Origin: an uncultured bacterium | GTDB lineage: Bacteria; Cyanobacteriota; Vampirovibrionia; Gastranaerophilales; Gastranaerophilaceae | Assembly (NCBI GenBank): GCA_902777605.1 | Contig: CACYUI010000002.1 | Location: 1-33,336 of the forward strand | Reading direction: 5' to 3' | DNA length: 33,336 nt | Part shown: positions 16,303 to 26,600 of the stretch, in pieces | Position numbering within the stretch: the first letter of the stretch is position 1 | Layout: the number at the start of each line of letters is the position of its first letter | Notes under the pieces: model-generated | Database searches by the model: none | The model's input: the letters and a program-made list of their open reading frames with translations, nothing else | What the model was told of the DNA's origin: nothing | Translations under genes and position numbers: made by a program

Positions 16303-18684
16303 ATGTTAAAAAAAATATTTACTTTATTTATATTAATTGCATTTTGCTCAACATCAACAGTGTTTGCTGCTGATGCGCAAGCGGTTAACTTGGTTAAGAG
16401 TGATGTATTTGATAATAATTATCAAAGTTTAAATGATGCAAACTCTGTAAAACAGTCTTTGAGTACTATAGAAAAAATGTATAATGGAAAAGAAAATGCT
16501 GTGTCAGGACATGTATTGAAACAAATGGGGTATGATCAGTTTACAACTCCTGCCGGTGCAGTATCTTCTACCGGTAAATATGACAGTTCTTATAAGTTAA
16601 GTGTAGGCGAAAAAGTAAATATTCTTTCATATGGTGATTCTGTTGATGTAATATCTATGTCTGGTGCAAACCTTGTTCAACCAAGTACTGTAACCGAAAT
16701 TGGTTCAAACGGAGCTATATTTGTTCAAGGTGTTGGAATGGTTAAAGCTGATGGGAGAACAATCGGTCAAGTTGAAAATGAATTAAATGCAATGGCCAGA
16801 AAAAAATATACGAATATGAGTATTAAATTACAAGTTGCATCAGGAAGTGGATTCTCTGTATTTGTATATGGTGAAGTTAATCGTCCCGGAAAAGTATACT
16901 TAAGCAGTAATTCATCTTTATTAGATGCGTTAAGTACAGCCGGTGGTGTTAAGAAAACAGGTACTTTAAGAAATATTAAATACAACAATAAACCTATTGA
17001 TTTATATAAAACATTGTTCTTGGGTGATGATAACGACATTATAGTGAAAGCAAATGATAAAATATTTGTTGGAAAGATAAACGGTACAGCTGCAATTAAA
17101 AACGGTGTAACAAGACCGGGTATATACGAATTTAAACAAGGTGAATCTTTAAAAGACCTCGTTAAGTATGCAGGTGATTTTTTGGTAACAACAGGTCATG
17201 AAGAAGTTACAATGGTAGGCTATGATAAGAAATTAAAGCAAAGAATTGCAAACAACTTAGCTTGGAATGATGCACAATTAAATAAACTTGCCGATGGTAA
17301 TACATATGAGTTCAAAGAGTTATATAATGGTGTTGAAAACTTAGTTACTATTCAAGGTAATATAAAACATCCAGCTGTTTATGCATATAAACCGAATATG
17401 AGATTATCAGATATTCTAAAGTCAGAAGATGAATTGTTAGAAGAAACTTTTATTTATCAAGCAGTAATAAGAAGAGTTTCTGGCAAAAACAATGAAGTTG
17501 AAACAATACCGGTATTTTTAAAAGAATTTTTTAACGGTATGAATGACCCGATATTACAGCCTCGAGATGTAATAACTATTTATAAAAGTACAAATTCTGA
17601 ATTTGTAGATATATATGGTTGTATTAATATTCCTAAACACATCCCTTATACGCCCGATATGACATTAAAAGATGTTTTGTCTGATGTTCAGTTTATGGAA
17701 TCAGAAGTTAAAAATAATACAAATGTTGAGTTTGATACTGTAAAAAAAGGAGAAGATGTAAAACTTACTGTATCAACAGAAAATGCTAATAAATTAATTC
17801 CTACGGAAAATGTAGCAGTAGAAATTACCAATAAAGCAGGTGATACACAAATATATTATATGTATGATATTTTGATTAATTCTGACAGAATAAAATCAAT
17901 AAAAATTAATGCTAATGACAGAATATTTTTTAGAACATTAAGACCTAATGAAGTTACAAAAAGCATTAAAATTTCAGGTTTTGTAAAAAAACCGGGAGTG
18001 TATTCATTTATTAAAGGTCAAAATCTGGTTGATATTATACAAATGGCCGGCGGTCTTGATGATGATGCAGAATTACGAGGTATTGTGTTTAGACGTGCAA
18101 ATCTAAAAGCTAAACAAGTTAATATTGCAAAAAAGAATAATGATAGAGATATAAAACTATTAGAGGGTAGAATTGCAGCTGGCTATAAACAAACCACATC
18201 TGATACAAATACTAAACTTGAGATGATAGAGCAGCTAAGAAATGAACAAAAAGAGTTTGCTAAAAAATATGATGGTCAAATATCTTTGAATATTAAAAGT
18301 AATAATCTTAGTAAAATAAGTAATATAGACAATGTTTTATTACAAGATGGTGATGATATTTATATTCCAAGAGTATCAAATTATGTAGCTGTTCTTGGTG
18401 AAGTATATAATGAGCAATCATTCATGTACAATCATGGCTCTAAAGTAAAACGGTATATAAAACAGGTTGGCGGATATACACCAAATGCTAACAAATTTAG
18501 ATTATATAAAGTTGGTGTAAATGGCAGAGCACAAAAAGTCCATATGTGGACAAAAGTAGCAGCAGGTGACACAATTGTTGTACCTAGAAGAATTGCCGGA
18601 AATGATTGGATTACGCCAATATGCCAAACACTACAGGGATTAGCATCAATATTCATCATGGCATTTGCTATAAACAAATGGTAG
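16303..18684 (+). CDS. SLBB-repeat polysaccharide-export-like envelope protein
   Basis: About 793 residues. The start is the ATG at 16303: AAGGA lies seven bases upstream and the product begins with a signal peptide (MLKKIFTLFILIAFC..., cleavage near VFA-A). A Poly_export-type domain (about 80-180) is followed by roughly six SLBB beta-grasp copies beginning near residues 186 (YGEVNRPGKV), 264 (NGVTRPGIY), 349, 436, 555 (SGFVKKPGVY) and 696. A hydrophobic segment ends the protein (ASIFIMAFAINKW). This is the layout of Wza/KpsD-like outer-membrane export proteins. The lysine-rich insertion at about 600-660 may be helical. No glycosyltransferase, Wzc or polymerase gene is in the window. Its place among lipid-type genes suggests it exports their product or a related glycolipid. 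Confidence 0.88.
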   Translation: MLKKIFTLFILIAFCSTSTVFAADAQAVNLVKSDVFDNNYQSLNDANSVKQSLSTIEKMYNGKENAVSGHVLKQMGYDQFTTPAGAVSSTGKYDSSYKLSVGEKVNILSYGDSVDVISMSGANLVQPSTVTEIGSNGAIFVQGVGMVKADGRTIGQVENELNAMARKKYTNMSIKLQVASGSGFSVFVYGEVNRPGKVYLSSNSSLLDALSTAGGVKKTGTLRNIKYNNKPIDLYKTLFLGDDNDIIVKANDKIFVGKINGTAAIKNGVTRPGIYEFKQGESLKDLVKYAGDFLVTTGHEEVTMVGYDKKLKQRIANNLAWNDAQLNKLADGNTYEFKELYNGVENLVTIQGNIKHPAVYAYKPNMRLSDILKSEDELLEETFIYQAVIRRVSGKNNEVETIPVFLKEFFNGMNDPILQPRDVITIYKSTNSEFVDIYGCINIPKHIPYTPDMTLKDVLSDVQFMESEVKNNTNVEFDTVKKGEDVKLTVSTENANKLIPTENVAVEITNKAGDTQIYYMYDILINSDRIKSIKINANDRIFFRTLRPNEVTKSIKISGFVKKPGVYSFIKGQNLVDIIQMAGGLDDDAELRGIVFRRANLKAKQVNIAKKNNDRDIKLLEGRIAAGYKQTTSDTNTKLEMIEQLRNEQKEFAKKYDGQISLNIKSNNLSKISNIDNVLLQDGDDIYIPRVSNYVAVLGEVYNEQSFMYNHGSKVKRYIKQVGGYTPNANKFRLYKVGVNGRAQKVHMWTKVAAGDTIVVPRRIAGNDWITPICQTLQGLASIFIMAFAINKW

Positions 18685-18715
18685 TAGCTTTTGTGTAATG
18701 TAAGGATATTATTTA

Positions 18716-19372
18716 ATGTTAAATATAATAAAAAAACAACAAAGAAATTATAATAGAAGATACCCAGAAGATTATGGTTTCATAAGAACAGCTTGGATAA
18801 CACTGTTTCTGTGGTTTGTTGTTTGGCCGGCTGCTTTTTTATGGTATACGGTAAAAATTATTGGTTGGAAAAATGTTGATAGAAGTAAGAGGTATATTTA
18901 TACATCAAATCATCAGTCTTATATTGATGCACCTCTAATATCTGTAATTGCTAATGCTCCAGTTGCTTATATGGCAAAAAAAGAGTTATATATACATAAA
19001 AATCCTGTAATTAGATTTTTAGTAGTAAGTTTAGGGGCATATTCAGTTGATAGAGATAACCCAGAAAAAGCTACATTAAAAACGATTCTTGATATAGTTA
19101 AACATACTAAGTGGAATTTAGGAATGTTTCCTCAAGGTAAGCAAATTTTAGAAGGTGACAAATTTAAAGATATAAAACCTGGATTTGTTTCAATTGCAAA
19201 AATGGCGAAAATGGATATTGTGCCGATTGCTATTTGTAACTTTACGGGATATTCTTGGATACCATTTAGAAAACATATAACATTAAAAGTAGGAAAACCT
19301 ATTTCATATGAGCTTCCGGAAGAGGAAATTATAAAACAATGGGTAGAATATATGGAAACAAATGTAGAATAA
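18716..19372 (+). CDS. PlsC-type lysophospholipid acyltransferase
   Basis: A 218-residue acyltransferase of the 1-acyl-sn-glycerol-3-phosphate family. The catalytic NHQSYID motif gives His66 and Asp71 (H-x4-D). The glycerol-phosphate-binding motif is FPQG (138-141), with Gln in place of the usual Glu of FPEG. IVPIAI (168-173) is the fourth family block. A membrane-embedded hydrophobic stretch (about 27-49) anchors it. It would add an acyl chain to a lysophosphatidate-like acceptor in the inner membrane. AAGGA lies nine bases before the ATG. It sits 31 bases after the SLBB gene and 25 before the second radical SAM gene. Being inside the operon, it may serve a special lipid rather than bulk phosphatidate synthesis. 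Confidence 0.92.
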   Translation: MLNIIKKQQRNYNRRYPEDYGFIRTAWITLFLWFVVWPAAFLWYTVKIIGWKNVDRSKRYIYTSNHQSYIDAPLISVIANAPVAYMAKKELYIHKNPVIRFLVVSLGAYSVDRDNPEKATLKTILDIVKHTKWNLGMFPQGKQILEGDKFKDIKPGFVSIAKMAKMDIVPIAICNFTGYSWIPFRKHITLKVGKPISYELPEEEIIKQWVEYMETNVE

Positions 19373-19397
19373 ACAGTAAATAGATTGGAGAGATATA

Positions 19398-20918
19398 ATG
19401 AGAGTTGAAAAACAAGCCACTGTCTGGCAAGCAAATTCAATGGGAGCTTTTGATAGAGTTAAGCTTGGAATTAATAATTTTATAATTGATCAAACAATTA
19501 ATTATTTAGGTAGAAATTTTTCAAAACAAAAATTGGTTAATTTGGCTAAAATATTTGAAAAAATTTCGGGTTCAAAAGGTGGAATAAATCACGCTAAGAG
19601 GATGCAATGGTTGTTTGAATCTGAACATGCTCATCTTTTTTGGTGGAAAAGGATTTTAACAGAATTACATCCAAATTGCAGAAATAAGTGGATAAAAAAC
19701 TTTTTTGTTAACGGTTATTACGGTGATAATTTAAGAAAACGAACTGAATTTAATGAGAAAAATGGCTTTTTCCCTCCTACAGTTTTGCTTGCAAGTATCA
19801 CTAAAAACTGCAACTTTCATTGTAAAGGATGTTGGGCACATGAATACGATGTTCGTGAAGATTTAACAAAAGATAAATGGAGAGAAATTTTTAAAGAAGC
19901 TCGTGATGTTATGGGTATTCATATATTTCCTATTGTTGGTGGTGAGCCATTCTGTCGTAAAGAGTTTTTAGAACTTTGTGAGGAATTTAATGATTGTACA
20001 TTTATAACTTTTACAAATGGCTCTTTAATTACCGAAAAGACTGTAAAAGAATTACAAAGATTGGGCAATGTTCAGCCAATGTTTTCTTTAGGTGGGCTTA
20101 AGGAAAATACAGATGCAATTCGTGGTGAAGGTTGTTTTGATATGGTTATGCAAAAAATGGATATGCTGAAAAAAGCAGGTATATTCTTTGGTGCATCCAT
20201 TACTGCAACAAGCCAAAATTGCGACGAAGTGACATCTGATGAATTTATGAAAATGTTATCTGATAAAGGATGCTTGTGGAGTTGGTTTTTCCATTATGTA
20301 CCTGTTGGTGATAGTCCTGATATTTCTATGACACCTAATGCTAATCAAAGAAGACAAATTCTGAAAGCAGTTTATAATGCCAGAAATACTTTACCGATGA
20401 TGACAGTTGACTTTTGGGGTGACGGCCCCGAAATGATGGGCTGTATTGCAGGCGGCAGACAATATATTCATGTTAATCCGAAGGGCGATGTTGAACCATG
20501 CACTTTTGTTCATTTAGCAACTCATAATGTTAATGACTGTACTTTAACAGAAGCTTTAGCTTCTCCGTTTATGCGGGCTATTAGAGATGGTATTCCTTAT
20601 GAAGATGGTAATATGCTAAGACCTTGTATGATTGTTGACAGACCGGAAATGCTTAGAAAATATTATGAAGAATTCAAACCTTATGAAACTCATAAGGGTG
20701 CGGCTGATTATTTAACAAATCCTCAAATTAAATCTGAAATAGACAAATACTCATCTGAAGTTAAAGAGATTCTTGATAAAGATTGGAGAGAAAATCTATG
20801 GATGACAATATTCCCATTAGAAGGTGAATATTATATTGATAGAGATAAATTCTGTTCTACTGAAAAACCATCTCAATCTTGTAGTTGTGGATGTGAAACT
20901 TGCGGGTGTTCAAAATAA
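19398..20918 (+). CDS. Radical SAM enzyme with cysteine-rich C-terminal tail
   Basis: A 506-residue radical SAM protein. The cluster motif is Cys138, Cys142, Cys145 in NCNFHCKGCWAHEYD and the GGEP motif is at 181-184. Further cysteines (349, 368, 381, 410) around CIAGGRQY and VEPC suggest an auxiliary cluster. The last 21 residues hold six cysteines (486, 495, 497, 499, 502, 504; SCSCGCETCGCSK), an unusual metal-binding-like tail. The N-terminal 130 residues are helical and rich in tryptophan and basic residues (HLFWWKRI, NKWIKNFF), compatible with peripheral membrane binding. GGAG lies seven bases before the ATG. Next to PlsC and a lipid kinase, a membrane lipid is a likely substrate, but I cannot assign the reaction. 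Confidence 0.88.
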   Translation: MRVEKQATVWQANSMGAFDRVKLGINNFIIDQTINYLGRNFSKQKLVNLAKIFEKISGSKGGINHAKRMQWLFESEHAHLFWWKRILTELHPNCRNKWIKNFFVNGYYGDNLRKRTEFNEKNGFFPPTVLLASITKNCNFHCKGCWAHEYDVREDLTKDKWREIFKEARDVMGIHIFPIVGGEPFCRKEFLELCEEFNDCTFITFTNGSLITEKTVKELQRLGNVQPMFSLGGLKENTDAIRGEGCFDMVMQKMDMLKKAGIFFGASITATSQNCDEVTSDEFMKMLSDKGCLWSWFFHYVPVGDSPDISMTPNANQRRQILKAVYNARNTLPMMTVDFWGDGPEMMGCIAGGRQYIHVNPKGDVEPCTFVHLATHNVNDCTLTEALASPFMRAIRDGIPYEDGNMLRPCMIVDRPEMLRKYYEEFKPYETHKGAADYLTNPQIKSEIDKYSSEVKEILDKDWRENLWMTIFPLEGEYYIDRDKFCSTEKPSQSCSCGCETCGCSK

Positions 20919-20942
20919 TCAAAAAAATAATATAATAAATAT

Positions 20943-21803
20943 ATGGAAAATGTACTAATAGTTACTAACTTTAGCGCTGGCAGAAGGTTGGCAGTAAAAT
21001 ATAAAAAATTGGTATTAGATTTTGTATTAAAGCAAGCAAAAAATTTTAAATTTGTTGATATAGACGAATTTAAAGTAGTTGATGTGTCGGATTTTGATAC
21101 AATATTAGTTATGGGCGGAGATGGAACTGTAAATAAGGTTTTACCTTGTCTTGTCAATACTAATAAAGTGTTGGGAATCATTCCTTGCGGGACAGCAAAC
21201 TTGCTTGCGGCAAAACTTAATATCCCTACAAATGTTGATAAATCTTTGAATATTATAAATGCAAACAATATCAAGAAAATCGATGTTTTAAAAGTTAATG
21301 AAAGATTCTGTATATTAAGATGCGGCTTTGGATATGACTCCGATATAATATGTAAAACCCCACAATCTCTAAAAAATAAGTTTGGATATTTAGCTTATTT
21401 TATAGCTGGTATTATTTTTGCTCTACGACTTAAATATAAAAAATATTTTTTAACTATTGATAATGAAGAGCATACTATAGATGCTACTAATATTATTGTA
21501 GGTAATGCATCTAATATGTATAAAAATCTTGTATCTGTAGGGAAAAATTCAAAACTTGATGATGGCTTAATGGATATTTTTATACTAAAAACTTCTAATC
21601 CTATAATATTTTTTATAGAATTTTTAATGATTATTTTCAATATAAAATTTAATGACAAATATGTTGAATATATTCAAGCTAAAACTGTTCAACTAAAAAC
21701 TGAGTGGCAAAATTGTCATATTGATGGTGAAAAAAATAATTTTTCTGAAGATATGAATATCAGTATTTATAAAAATTGCTTGAATGTTTTTGCTAATAAA
21801 TAA
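20943..21803 (+). CDS. Diacylglycerol/sphingosine kinase-family lipid kinase (DagK/YegS-like)
   Basis: A 286-residue lipid kinase of the DAGK catalytic family. GGDGT (58-62, in VMGGDGTVNKV) binds the nucleotide phosphate, and IIPCGTANLLA (79-89) is the second conserved block. The C-terminal beta-domain contains a DDGLMDIFI-type element. It would phosphorylate diacylglycerol or a related neutral lipid at the inner membrane, making a phosphatidate-like product that the adjacent PlsC-type enzyme could precede or recycle. It is the last gene of the operon, 24 bases after the radical SAM gene. No ribosome site is obvious, so translation may depend on the upstream gene. No clear terminator is visible in the short AT-rich gap before the convergent small gene. 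Confidence 0.92.
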   Translation: MENVLIVTNFSAGRRLAVKYKKLVLDFVLKQAKNFKFVDIDEFKVVDVSDFDTILVMGGDGTVNKVLPCLVNTNKVLGIIPCGTANLLAAKLNIPTNVDKSLNIINANNIKKIDVLKVNERFCILRCGFGYDSDIICKTPQSLKNKFGYLAYFIAGIIFALRLKYKKYFLTIDNEEHTIDATNIIVGNASNMYKNLVSVGKNSKLDDGLMDIFILKTSNPIIFFIEFLMIIFNIKFNDKYVEYIQAKTVQLKTEWQNCHIDGEKNNFSEDMNISIYKNCLNVFANK

Positions 21804-21820
21804 AGATTTTAATTAATTAA

Positions 21821-22069
21821 CTATACTTCAATAGCCATAGAATCATTTTCAGCAGCAAGTTCAATAAGTCTATATGAAAGATATGCACCAAGAGCTACAG
21901 CTTTTAGGTCGATATTTTCATCATGTTTTGCTACTTCCAAAATTGCAGTATTTACTTCAGGGTTCTCTTCTTTTAAATATTGAACCATATTTTTACGCCA
22001 AGCTTGAACATCTTGGAACGCTTCTGTAAAAATTTCTGATGACATTTCTTCCGTGATTATAGGTAACAT
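21821..22069 (-). CDS. Small acidic helical protein of unknown function
   Basis: An 82-residue protein I do not recognise. The frame is open farther upstream only to a TTG at 22111; the ATG at 22069 is chosen because AAGGAG lies a few bases before it and a near-consensus promoter sits just upstream. It is acidic, predicted mostly helical, with no cysteines, no signal peptide and no clear membrane segment. Conspicuous parts are EAFQDVQAWRKNMVQYL near the middle and an alanine-rich helix (KAVALGAYLSYRLIELAA) near the C-terminus. It lies downstream of the RND operon on the same strand but has its own promoter. Function is unknown. Confidence 0.75.
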   Translation of the reverse strand: MLPIITEEMSSEIFTEAFQDVQAWRKNMVQYLKEENPEVNTAILEVAKHDENIDLKAVALGAYLSYRLIELAAENDSMAIEV

Positions 22070-22099
22070 ATATTTCTCTCCTTCTAATTTATATATCAA

Positions 22100-22128
22100 A
22101 TTATATAGCAATTCTTCTAATAATACAA
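22100..22128 (-). promoter_or_regulatory. Near-consensus promoter for the 82-residue protein
   Basis: On the minus strand, TTGTAT (22123-22128) and TATAAT (22100-22105) with a 17-base spacer. Predicted start near 22093, about 24 bases before the ATG at 22069. Confidence 0.7.
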
Positions 22129-22165
22129 TACTTTATATATATTGTGATGATGTAATTTGATATAA

Positions 22166-23614
22166 TTATGTTTTTTTATTTTTATTAATTTCTAAATTAA
22201 CTTCACCAGCAGCAATATTTCTTCCAATTGATTTTTCCAAATTTGCACGAGCAGAGTTATATTCATACATAGTTTGATAATATGTAAGTTGTGAATTTTC
22301 ATATTGCACTTGTGCATCTTTTAATTCAACAGGATTCCCGACTCCAACTTTATATCTTCCGGAAGATAATTCATAATTTTCTTTAGATTGTTTCATTCCT
22401 AAGTATGCAACAGGTATCTTGCTTTTCTTTTCTGCTAATGAATAATATGCATTTTGTACTTCTAAATAAATGTCATTTTTAGTATTTATTGCCTCTGATT
22501 GCTGTTTTGAATATAACGAGCGAGCTTCTCTAATCTGGTGTTTTATTAACATTCCGTTTATTGTTGGAAAATTTATGTAACCACCAAGTGAATAACCGTA
22601 GTTTGAATCAGGATGTCGACCACCGACTTCAAATTGTCCCTCAACTGATAGCCAAGGAAACCAACTTTTTTTTACTAATTTTACATTCTGTTTAGCTTGT
22701 TCAACTTTAACTTCTGCAAGTTTAAATTCTGGCCTAGATTTTTGTGCTATTTTTATAGCTTTATTTAAACATATTTCACATGAGTTAAATTGCAGTTTAT
22801 CTGATAATTCATACTTTGTACAATAAGGAATCCCAATAGCATTATTAAGCTTTGCCATTGCTATATTCACTGCATGTTCTGCCTGGATTAAAGTTAATTT
22901 TGCATTGCTTAAATTTACTTCTGCAATTGTTACATCGACTTTGGGTTTTGTTCCTGTTTCATAAAAAGCTTTTGCTTGTTCATAAAATTGTTGGTATTCT
23001 CGTACATTTTCTTCTGCAACTTTTTTGGCTTCGATTGAATACTGCAGATTGTAATATGCATCTTTTACTATATATATAACATCATTTATAGTTCCTGTTA
23101 AAATTATTTTATATCCTTGATTATCCAGTTTTCTTATTGTAGCTTGATTCTGCGTAACACCGAAGTCATATAACATTTGTGAGCCGCTAATTTGTCCTAA
23201 AATCCAATAATTATAAATAAGGTTTTCTCTTAATGCATCTGATAATTGAAGCTGTCTTATACGGCTATATCCTGATTGCCAGCTAAATTGCGGGAAGAAA
23301 GCTGACCATGTTTGTTTAATCCTTGCATCGGATGCGAATACATCCTGCATTGCAGACTGTATTCTTGGATTATTACCTAGGGCTAGTCTAATGCAGTCAT
23401 CTAAATTAACGGAAACTGTGTTTTCAATTCCTGTTTGAATTGTTGCAGTAGAACCATCTTCAGATAAGTTAATTCTTGGCTCAACATCATCACTGTTCGG
23501 AAATTCTTCTTTTTTTATCTTATTTCCTAAATTATTTTCTTTATGTAATATTGCAGCATAAACTGAGCTATTAATCATAGCGAATGTAAGTATCAATGCT
23601 ATAAATTTTTTCAT
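22166..23614 (-). CDS. TolC-like outer-membrane efflux channel (second copy)
   Basis: A 482-residue outer-membrane factor with an N-terminal signal peptide ([20 protein letters not shown]). Two OEP repeats are visible: one begins at [17 protein letters not shown], the second around [16 protein letters not shown], each followed by long alanine/glutamine-rich helices. [20 protein letters not shown] near the end is a typical repeat closing helix. It would be the exit duct of the RND pump. Its start overlaps the RND stop by four bases (ATGA). It is distinct from the TolC-like gene at 3262-4875 and lacks that protein's central insertion, so each exporter appears to have its own channel. Confidence 0.93.
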   Translation of the reverse strand: MKKFIALILTFAMINSSVYAAILHKENNLGNKIKKEEFPNSDDVEPRINLSEDGSTATIQTGIENTVSVNLDDCIRLALGNNPRIQSAMQDVFASDARIKQTWSAFFPQFSWQSGYSRIRQLQLSDALRENLIYNYWILGQISGSQMLYDFGVTQNQATIRKLDNQGYKIILTGTINDVIYIVKDAYYNLQYSIEAKKVAEENVREYQQFYEQAKAFYETGTKPKVDVTIAEVNLSNAKLTLIQAEHAVNIAMAKLNNAIGIPYCTKYELSDKLQFNSCEICLNKAIKIAQKSRPEFKLAEVKVEQAKQNVKLVKKSWFPWLSVEGQFEVGGRHPDSNYGYSLGGYINFPTINGMLIKHQIREARSLYSKQQSEAINTKNDIYLEVQNAYYSLAEKKSKIPVAYLGMKQSKENYELSSGRYKVGVGNPVELKDAQVQYENSQLTYYQTMYEYNSARANLEKSIGRNIAAGEVNLEINKNKKT

Positions 23615-26600
23615 TTTTGTTTTTTAATCCTAATATAAATCATAACTAGCCCTAGGATTATTATTGCTGATAATATAATTTTGACAATCAGCGGCAAGGC
23701 TAATATTTTTGATATTACAAAAGGAATTAGCATAAATAGAATTGAGTATATTAATATTAATGCCAACAAAAGCAGAATAAATTCTTTAGCAAGCTCTTTT
23801 CTTTTTTCGGGAACATTTTTGACTGTGTTTAATAGTACAAAAAATGCAGGAACAAGAATACTACCGATAATAGCCACGGCAATCATACCACCAAATACTG
23901 AAACACCAATAGAGTGCCTACTTCCTGCACCGGCACCTTTCGCTATTACCAGAGGAATTAAACCCAGAATGAATGCAATATTTGTCATCATAACGGCTCT
24001 AAACCTTAGTTTAGCAGCTTGCATTGCTGCCTCAAGATAGCTCATACCATCTTTTTCCATAGCATCTTTAGCAAATTCTACAATTAAAATTGCCTGCTTA
24101 GTTGATAGTCCAAGTAGCATTACAAGACCAACTTGGGCATATATATCAAGTGAAAGCCCCCAAATATATTGCAAGAACAATGCGCCTGATATAGCAATCG
24201 GAGATATTAACATTACTGAAATTGGTAATGTCCAACTTTCATATAATGCAACCAAGAATAAATATACAAAAGTTAAAGCCATTAATAATATTGGTCCAAG
24301 TTGTCCTGATGATTGTTTTTCTTGATAAGATGTTCCTGACCAAGCATAATCCATATCATTAGGTAATATTTTTGCAGACATTTCTTCCATAGCTTTCATA
24401 CCGTTACCAGTACTTACACCTGGCGCAACGGCAGCATTTATTGTAATTGATTGATATAAGTTGAACCTTGTTAATTCAAAAGGAGCTATAATATGTTCTG
24501 TTGTTACAACAGATGTTAATGGTACCATTTTTCCATAAACATTTTTTACATATATTTTATTTAAATCATCTAAAGTATCTCTAAATGGTGAATCTGCTTG
24601 CATGTATACCCTATATACACGCCCGTATTTATTGAAGTCGTTTATATATGTAGCACCAAATTGTGCTGCTAATGTTGAATATATGTCAGCAATCGGTACC
24701 CCTTGTGCAAGTGCTTTATCTTCTTGAATTCTGACAACAACCTGCGGCAGTGATGCTGTAAATGCTGTATATACACTTGAAAATGCTGGATTAACTCTTG
24801 CTTCTTTCATAAAAGCTTGTGCTTGTTTAAACAATTCTTCAGGCGATCTATCACCTTTATCAAGAAGTTGATATTCTATACCGTTAAACATACCTAACCC
24901 TGTAATTGCAGGTGGTTGAGATACGAATGTTATTGTCTCGGTATACTTGGAAGAAATGGCATTCGCTTGTGCCATAATACTATTTACCGACAATTTTTTA
25001 CTTTTTCTATCGTGCCAAGGGTCAAGTTTAACAATAACAAGAGCAGTGTTTTCACCGTTAAAACCGTTAATAGATAGAGTAGATTTTACTCCTGGAATTG
25101 TCAATATTTCTTTGCACATATTATTAACAACATTTGTTGATCTAGTAAGTGTTGCTCCGTCTTGAAGTTGTACCTGCATGAACATTGCGCCACGATCTTC
25201 TTCAGGTAAAAAACCTGATGGAATAACCTTAAACATTATTAATATAAAAAGGACTATTCCAAAAATCGTTCTAAGTGTTTTATGTGGTTGAGAAACAAAG
25301 TAGCTTACAATTCCTAAATATTTATCTCTCACACTGTTAAACCAATTTTCAAATTTTTGTATAAATTCAAAATCTGTTTTTTCATTACCTGATTTTAAAA
25401 TTATAGAACATAATGCAGGAGATAAGGTTAATGCAACAATAGTTGATAGTCCGACTGATGTTGCAATACAAACTGCAAATTGTCTGTACATTTGCCCAGT
25501 GATACCTCCTAAAAATGAAACTGGAACAAATACTGCCATTAATACTAAAGATGTTGCTACAACGGCTCCAAACACTTCCTGCATAGATATATTTGTAGCA
25601 TCTTTTGGACTCATACCTTCTTGTATATGTCTTTGCGTATTTTCCAACACAACAATTGCATCATCTACAACTAAGCCTACAGCCAAAACAAGTCCAAACA
25701 ATATTAACAGATTTATTGAAAAACCTATACCAGCCATAAATATAAATACACCAATAAGAGAAACCGGAATTGCACAAAACGGAATAAATGCAGCTCTTGC
25801 CGTTCCTAAGAATAAATATGTAACGGCAGACACCAAAAGGATTGCTAATATAATAGCTTGAACAACTTCTTTTATAGATTCTCTTACAAATTCTGTAACA
25901 TCATATTGAACATGATATTCCATATCACTAGGGAATTTTTTGCTTAAAACTTCCATTTTTTTATTAAGTCTGTTAACAAGGTCAATTGTATTTGCATCAG
26001 GTAATTGTGTTACAGCAATGATAGCAGCTTCCTTTCCTTCAACAATTGATCTGTGTGAATAATTTTCCGCACCTAATTCGACTCTTGCCACATCTTTAAC
26101 TTTTACATTTGAGCCGTCAGGGTTAGATTTGATAATAATATTTTCGAATTCTTCAACAGTTTTAAGCCTGCCTTTAGTTTTCAGTGTAAACTTCATCATT
26201 TGTGGATTTTCCATTGGCTCAGTACCAATATTACCAGCCGGAGTTTGCACATTTTGTGATTGTATTGCATTACTTATGTCTGAAGTAGAAACACCTAAAC
26301 TTGCCATTTTATCCGGTTGCAGCCATATTCTCATTGAATAATCACCGGCGCCATATACGGCAACACCTGCACATCCTTTAGTACGAGCAAGTTCGTCTTT
26401 TAAATAAAGAGTTGCGTAATTCGCTAAATATAGTGCATCATATGTGCCATGAGGAGAACGCAAACCTAAGAATAAACATCCGCCTCCGCCTGTAGATTTC
26501 CGAACAGTTAAACCATATCGCCGAACTTCTTCCGGCAGTCTAGGAGTAACTAATTGTAGTAAGTTTTGTACATTTACTAAGTTCATATCAGGGTCTGAAC

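Noticed and set aside
16345-16350. Lipoprotein signal in the SLBB protein (cysteine in IAFCST)
   Set aside because: The residue before the cysteine is Phe, not Gly/Ala/Ser, and a normal signal-peptidase site follows.
21804-21820. TTAATTAATTAA palindrome as a terminator for the lipid-type operon
   Set aside because: Pure A/T self-complementarity of this length is expected by chance here and would make no stable RNA stem.
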